In this document: one piece after another, positions 7,391 through 11,122 of the stretch
Numbering within the stretch: the stretch's first letter is position 1
Layout of the letters: the number at the start of each line of letters is the position of its first letter
DNA from: JAWVZH01 sp033722295
GTDB taxonomy: Bacteria > Bacteroidota > Bacteroidia > Chitinophagales > Saprospiraceae
Length of the DNA: 11,122 nt
Assembly (NCBI GenBank): GCA_033722295.1
Contig: JAWVZH010000104.1
Location: 1-11,122 of the forward strand
Direction: 5' to 3'
Notes under the pieces: model-generated
What the model was told of the DNA's origin: nothing
Seen by the model: only the letters and a program-made list of their open reading frames with translations
Databases searched by the model: none
Program-made: the position numbers and the translations under genes

Positions 7391-7885
7391 AGGTGTAAGG
7401 TAGGAGTCTTAACTTTTAAAAAATCAGGAGGGCCGAACTATTTTGAAGCTGGTGTCGTTGACATTAGTGGTGCACCTTATGAGAGCCTTTATCCCATTCA
7501 TATCGGTCTTCTAGATCACACTCAAGAAACACCTGATTTTTTACCTCAAAATCTCTCGTTATGTTCAGAGGAATACAAATTCGCGTTCTCAACCAATCCA
7601 CCAATTTTGTGAGTTTCGTGCTGACATCTTCAAATAGCAAGAGAAGGATGAAAAAGAAAGAGTTTTTCAAGCGGGTAAAAAATGGCACCTATGAGGTCCA
7701 GAACCTCAAGTCGCACAGGATGGCCTGATATGATTATTGTTTAGTGTTTATAGATTATTGATGATTGATAGGTCTCATGCAGGGCATGGCCTGTTCATTC
7801 AGGATCACGAGAGATCAGACACTCAATGATCTTCAATATACTATTCTCAATAATCCATCGTCCATTTTCCATTTTCCATTTTCCA
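7391..7885. other. Convergent intergenic region without a convincing gene
   Basis: This 495-nt stretch lies between the ends of the M28 gene and the first POT gene. It has short open frames on both strands: a plus-strand 55-codon frame from ATG 7561 to TGA 7726-7728, with a basic KRRMKKKEFFKRVKNG stretch, and a minus-strand GTG frame at 7464-7688. Neither resembles a family I know. A 6-bp stem (7692-7697 with 7703-7708, loop of 5) has no U-tract. CAGG-CCTG mini-palindromes occur at 7716-7727 and 7780-7793. From about 7728 the sequence turns AT-rich and low in complexity (TTTAGTGTTTATAGATTATT), with a 9-bp inverted pair at 7753-7761 and 7847-7855. It could be decayed gene remnant plus spacer. 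No classical terminator is visible although two transcripts converge here. Confidence 0.6.
7862..7885. repeat. Heptamer tandem repeat, CCATTTT x3 plus partial
   Basis: Three perfect copies of CCATTTT (7862-7868, 7869-7875, 7876-7882) are followed by CCAT. On the minus strand this reads TGGAAAATGGAAAATGG and starts directly after the TGA stop of the first POT gene. A related GATGG unit lies just beyond it. This is probably a slippage-prone simple repeat; no function is evident. Confidence 0.85.
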
Positions 7886-9466
7886 TCAATGTATCCCATG
7901 CATCCACTTGCGAAGTCTGGGGACCATGATCAACAAAACGAGTGCAGCCCCTAGTACTACGAATACACCCCAGGTCAGATAGGTAGAAGTATATTGACTC
8001 AGGGTTTCGACAGGCGGTGCACCTTCCGGAACACCTTCAGTAGCTGTCAATTTACCGATCTCACCAGCGATCTTATTGGCAAGGGCTATGGAAAGGAACC
8101 AGAAACCCATCACAAACCCCACGATCTTGTCGGGCGAGAGTTTGGTGATCATCGATAGTCCCACTGGACTTAAACTCAGCTCTCCCGTCGTATGAAGCAA
8201 GTACATCACGAAGAGGAAGATGACAGGAACCATGCCACCTGATGAGAACATCTTGGCTCCGAGAACTATGACGAGGAACCCAAGGCCCAATTGCGTCAGT
8301 CCAAGGACGAATTTCATAGGTGTGCTGGGCTCTAAACCCCGCTTATTGAGCCTGATCCATATCCAACTGAACAGTGGTGCGAGCAGGATGATGTACAGTG
8401 GATTCAAACTTTGGAATACAGAGGCCGGTATTTCACTTCCAAAAAAGCTCCTATCCACGTTTCTGTCTGTAAATAGGGTGATCGACCCTCCGGCCTGTTC
8501 GAACAAGGCCCAGAATATAGCGTGAAAGAAGAAAAGGACTATTACGACCCAGAGTCGCTGGCCTGCTACTTTCTCATCACTTTTAAAAGAGATATACAAC
8601 AGGTATCCGATCATAGCAAAACTCAGGATGAGCAAGAGTGAGGCCATGGCTTCATTGAGGTCCAGCAAACTAGCGATTATCGGGATGGACAAGAGGGTAG
8701 CTATATAGACAAATGTATTACGCTCAACTCCCAATATTTTACCTGATTTCCCCTCTTCCACGGGCGGAGCCAACCCCTTATCACCAAAAATCTTTTTACC
8801 ATAAAGCCAGAATACAAGTATACCTATACCCATGCCTATTCCGGCCAGTCCGAAACCATAGTGCCATCCAATAACCTCACCGACATAACCACAAGTCAGT
8901 GTAGACAAGAATGCTCCGATATTCACGCCCATATAGAAAATGGTGAATGCGCCATCCTTTCTGGGATCGTCCAGGTCGTAAAATTTGCCCAGGAAGGAGG
9001 AAATATTAGGCTTGAAATAGCCATTCCCGACGATGATGAGCGCTAGTGCTCCAAAGAATACAATGAGGTTGCCCTGGAAGGCCATGCCTTCCAATGCCAG
9101 GGTAAAATGGCCCAGCATCATCAATATACCTCCCCACATCACGGCCCTTCGGAAACCGAAGATCCTGTCCGCTACAATACCCCCAAGTACAGGAAACAAA
9201 TAGACCATGGATGTATAGGATCCATAGATGGTCAAGGCTCTTTCATCTGCGAGGGACTGACCCATATCTATGAACAAGACTTTGGCCATATACAAGGTCA
9301 ACAGCGCCCTCATACCATAATATGAGAAACGTTCCCACATCTCCGCGAAGAACAGGACGAATAAGGCTTTGGGATGCGTTTTACTGTTGGTTGCAATGAT
9401 GAACGGAATCCAAATGGCCACGAAGATCCATCCAATGACCATGATCCAAAAAGTCACATTTCCCAT
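7886..9466 (-). CDS. POT/PTR2 family proton-dependent oligopeptide transporter with an extra N-terminal helix
   Basis: Imports di- or tripeptides with protons across the inner membrane. The protein is 526 aa and almost wholly hydrophobic. Visible POT hallmarks are the proton-coupling motif EMWERFSYYG at 42-51 on TM1 (ExxERFxYYG), YFKPNIS at 150-156 with the conserved Lys152, and the PTR2 signature FTIFYMGVNIG at 174-184. TM7 carries FEQAGGS with Glu323, and TM10 carries GELSLSPVGLS with Glu429. The residues needed for peptide and proton binding therefore appear intact. The unusual part is residues 1-26, a strongly hydrophobic segment (FWIMVIGWIFVAIWIPFII) before the normal TM1. This would be a fifteenth helix or an uncleaved signal anchor. 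The gene is downstream of, and 47 nt from, a divergent POT paralogue, probably in the same transcript. The start is the ATG at 9464-9466, with no clear Shine-Dalgarno. Substrate choice beyond short peptides is unknown. Confidence 0.93.
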   Translation of the reverse strand: MGNVTFWIMVIGWIFVAIWIPFIIATNSKTHPKALFVLFFAEMWERFSYYGMRALLTLYMAKVLFIDMGQSLADERALTIYGSYTSMVYLFPVLGGIVADRIFGFRRAVMWGGILMMLGHFTLALEGMAFQGNLIVFFGALALIIVGNGYFKPNISSFLGKFYDLDDPRKDGAFTIFYMGVNIGAFLSTLTCGYVGEVIGWHYGFGLAGIGMGIGILVFWLYGKKIFGDKGLAPPVEEGKSGKILGVERNTFVYIATLLSIPIIASLLDLNEAMASLLLILSFAMIGYLLYISFKSDEKVAGQRLWVVIVLFFFHAIFWALFEQAGGSITLFTDRNVDRSFFGSEIPASVFQSLNPLYIILLAPLFSWIWIRLNKRGLEPSTPMKFVLGLTQLGLGFLVIVLGAKMFSSGGMVPVIFLFVMYLLHTTGELSLSPVGLSMITKLSPDKIVGFVMGFWFLSIALANKIAGEIGKLTATEGVPEGAPPVETLSQYTSTYLTWGVFVVLGAALVLLIMVPRLRKWMHGIH

Positions 9467-9513
9467 ATTAGGTTTGTTTTCATGTCAATAATAAGGGTGT
9501 GCACAATTAAGTC

Positions 9514-11052
9514 CTATGATCCGGGTTTATCCGCCAGTTCATATCCCTCCTGCTCCTCAAAATGTGAGTCTTTCAAATCTTCCACGCCGTGTGTCAGACG
9601 TTTTAACGGTTTGAGCATAGCAATTACGATCAATCCTACAGCAGAGCAAAAGACCGCTATACCCGTGAATATCGCGAGGTCACCGGCCGATTGGGCGGCT
9701 TCACCCAATGATCCTGCGACCTTATTGCCAAGACCGGTAGCCGCAAAATAGGCGCCCATCATGAACGATCCGTACTTGAGGGGGGCCAATTTTGTAATAA
9801 AAGATAATGCGACAGGTGAAGCACAAAGCTCACCGATCGTGTGGAAAAAGTAAGCCAACACCAACCAGTACATAGCAGAGGCGCCCTGATTATCGAATTG
9901 TATGCTTGCCGCACTCATGAACAAAAAGCCCAGTCCCATTATAATGACACCCACAGCCATTTTAAATAGAGAGGAGGCTTCCTTTCCTTTGAATTTCCGT
10001 CTGTACCAATAGCCGGCCACTGCCGTACCGAAGGTTATAATAAAGAAGGCGTTGACCGACTGAAACCACGATGCGGGCACTTGCCATCCCAAAAGCATTC
10101 GGTCCGTCTTATCCTCAGCATAAAGATTCATCAATCCTCCGGCTTGCTCAAACGCTCCCCAAAAAACGATGATCAAGATAAAGGACAGATAGATGACCAG
10201 AGTCCTGTCCTTTTCTACCTGATTGCCATCATTGTAAATAACGATACCAACACCTACCGCAAATGCCAGACCTATGAACAAGAGTCCATAAGCCCATCCC
10301 GCAGAGTACCACATATAGGCGGCCAGTGCCAACATGGCGAGAAATGCGATGAGAGCATTCGTTTGTTGGAATATCCCACTGAAGAGATTAGTGCTTTCAT
10401 CAACTTCTGAGGTGACAAAGAGGTTACCAACTTCTTTCAGGTACTTTTGTCCCCACATATACACGATCTGTCCGATCAACATTCCGATGCCCGCGAGACC
10501 AAAGCCATAGTGCCATCCTATGGTCTCTCCGACATATCCAACGACAAGTGCAGAAAGGAAGGCACCTATATTGATGCCGATGTAAAATATGGTAAAGCCT
10601 TTGTCACGTCTTTCATCACCGGGGGCGTAAAGTCCACCAACCATTGTAGAAATATTCGGTTTCAACATGCCAACACCTGATATGATCAGGGCCAGACCCG
10701 TATAAAAGGCCCACAAAGCCTCTACCGCCAGTATCCCGTGGCCTGCACATAGTAGCAGGCCTCCGATCATAACCGAACGCTTTTGCCCGAGTAGTTTATC
10801 AGCGATGATACCCCCTGGAATAGATGCCAGGTAGACCAACATAGTGTACCAACCATAGAGTGCCAGTGCTTCAGCATCAAGCCATCCCATACCGGGGTTC
10901 TCTCCCCGTGTTTCCGACGTCAGATAAAGAACAAGAATGGCGCGCATTCCATAGTATGAAAAGCGTTCCCAGAGTTCTGTAAAGAAAAGGACGTAGAGAC
11001 CAACAGGATGTCCAAATAGCTGTGGTTGGGTTTCAGTCGTAGTAGCATTCAT
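9514..11052 (-). CDS. POT/PTR2 family proton-dependent oligopeptide transporter
   Basis: A second inner-membrane peptide/proton symporter, 512 aa, and first gene of the two-gene minus-strand unit. The hallmarks are ELWERFSYYG at 26-35, LKPNIS at 130-135 with Lys131, FTIFYIGINIG at 153-163, FEQAGG on TM7 with Glu302, and GELCASPVALS at 407-417 with Glu408. The standard POT length and a short polar N-terminus suggest the usual 14 helices. The C-terminus ends in an acidic, soluble tail (about 488-512). The start is taken as the ATG at 11050-11052. A TTG at 11083-11085 would add 11 polar residues (with SGQTSGNIDS), but the ATG sits closer to the expected TM1 distance. Compared with the neighbouring POT it lacks the extra N-terminal helix, and much of its sequence differs outside the motifs, so the pair is an old duplication or two separate acquisitions, perhaps with different peptide ranges. 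Confidence 0.94.
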   Translation of the reverse strand: MNATTTETQPQLFGHPVGLYVLFFTELWERFSYYGMRAILVLYLTSETRGENPGMGWLDAEALALYGWYTMLVYLASIPGGIIADKLLGQKRSVMIGGLLLCAGHGILAVEALWAFYTGLALIISGVGMLKPNISTMVGGLYAPGDERRDKGFTIFYIGINIGAFLSALVVGYVGETIGWHYGFGLAGIGMLIGQIVYMWGQKYLKEVGNLFVTSEVDESTNLFSGIFQQTNALIAFLAMLALAAYMWYSAGWAYGLLFIGLAFAVGVGIVIYNDGNQVEKDRTLVIYLSFILIIVFWGAFEQAGGLMNLYAEDKTDRMLLGWQVPASWFQSVNAFFIITFGTAVAGYWYRRKFKGKEASSLFKMAVGVIIMGLGFLFMSAASIQFDNQGASAMYWLVLAYFFHTIGELCASPVALSFITKLAPLKYGSFMMGAYFAATGLGNKVAGSLGEAAQSAGDLAIFTGIAVFCSAVGLIVIAMLKPLKRLTHGVEDLKDSHFEEQEGYELADKPGS

Positions 11053-11093
11053 TGAATCGATATTTCCCGAAGTTTGGCCGCTCAAATTAGTTT

Positions 11094-11106
11094 TTTAGCC
11101 GCTAAA
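11094..11106. promoter_or_regulatory. Perfect 6-1-6 palindrome upstream of the POT operon
   Basis: TTTAGC-C-GCTAAA is a perfect inverted repeat with a single central base, 41 nt upstream of the ATG of the first POT gene and within its probable promoter region. On the minus strand a weak TAATTTG (7-mer resembling the -7 box) lies between it and the gene. It could be a dimeric regulator site. The window ends 16 nt later, so context is missing and chance is possible. Confidence 0.3.
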
Positions 11107-11122
11107 TATGGAATAAACCGTA

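Noticed and set aside
7464..7688. Minus-strand 74-codon frame with a GTG start in the intergenic region
   Set aside because: No recognisable family, non-ATG start and no ribosome site; the hydrophobic run comes from an A-rich lysine stretch read on the other strand.
7692..7708. Possible intrinsic terminator between the converging operons
   Set aside because: Only a 6-bp stem with a 5-nt loop and no following U-tract on either strand; too weak to call.
7561..7728. Plus-strand 55-codon frame rich in Lys/Arg
   Set aside because: No family recognised and no upstream signal beyond AGAAGG before an internal ATG; kept as part of the spacer description rather than called a gene.
11053..11085. TTG-initiated extension of the upstream POT protein
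   Set aside because: The ATG at 11052 gives a better family-length N-terminus and would leave room for a promoter and leader; the added residues are polar and not typical.
1..11122. CRISPR array, transposon, phage or defence-system genes
   Set aside because: No spaced direct repeats, transposase, integrase or defence-type domains seen; all large frames are metabolic, envelope or transport proteins.

Overview
The window looks like a chromosomal stretch from a member of the Bacteroidota. The main evidence is a large DUF2723 (TMEM260-like) membrane protein, a small DUF4834-like protein ending in the acidic DYEEMD tail, a Bacteroidota-style RpiB (CGSGNG loop), POT transporters of the type common in that phylum, weak or absent Shine-Dalgarno sequences, and TAnnTTTG-like promoter elements. 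A finer placement (for example Saprospiria) is a guess. I see no mobile element, CRISPR array, rRNA or tRNA.

Layout. Positions 1-1178 hold a minus-strand group read in the order DUF4834-like small protein, RluA-type pseudouridine synthase, ThiL. It is tightly packed: a TGATG stop/start junction, then a 26-nt gene overlap, with ThiL running off the left edge. A 186-nt divergent intergenic region (1179-1364) separates it from a plus-strand group at 1365-7390: a DUF2723 GT-C-like membrane protein, a zinc-ribbon SAM methyltransferase, RpiB and a secreted M28 metallopeptidase. Gaps in this group are 2, 18 and 15 nt, so it is probably one transcript. Positions 7391-7885 are a convergent intergenic region with no convincing gene, but with low-complexity sequence and a short heptamer repeat. 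Positions 7886-11052 hold two minus-strand, clearly divergent POT-family peptide transporters 47 nt apart. A small palindrome lies upstream of the first of them, at the right edge.

How the genes may work together. The DUF2723 protein is predicted to add a sugar from a lipid carrier on the outer face of the inner membrane. The methyltransferase could modify a glycan or lipid intermediate, but that is inference from adjacency. The secreted M28 peptidase releases amino acids or small peptides in the periplasm or outside the cell, and the two POT proteins import di- and tripeptides, so the right half is consistent with peptide scavenging. ThiL, RpiB and the pseudouridine synthase are housekeeping functions. 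The window is mostly ordinary core-type genome. I found no clear new system; the best leads are the GT-C/methyltransferase/peptidase operon, the tiny DUF4834-like gene and the extra N-terminal helix on one POT protein.
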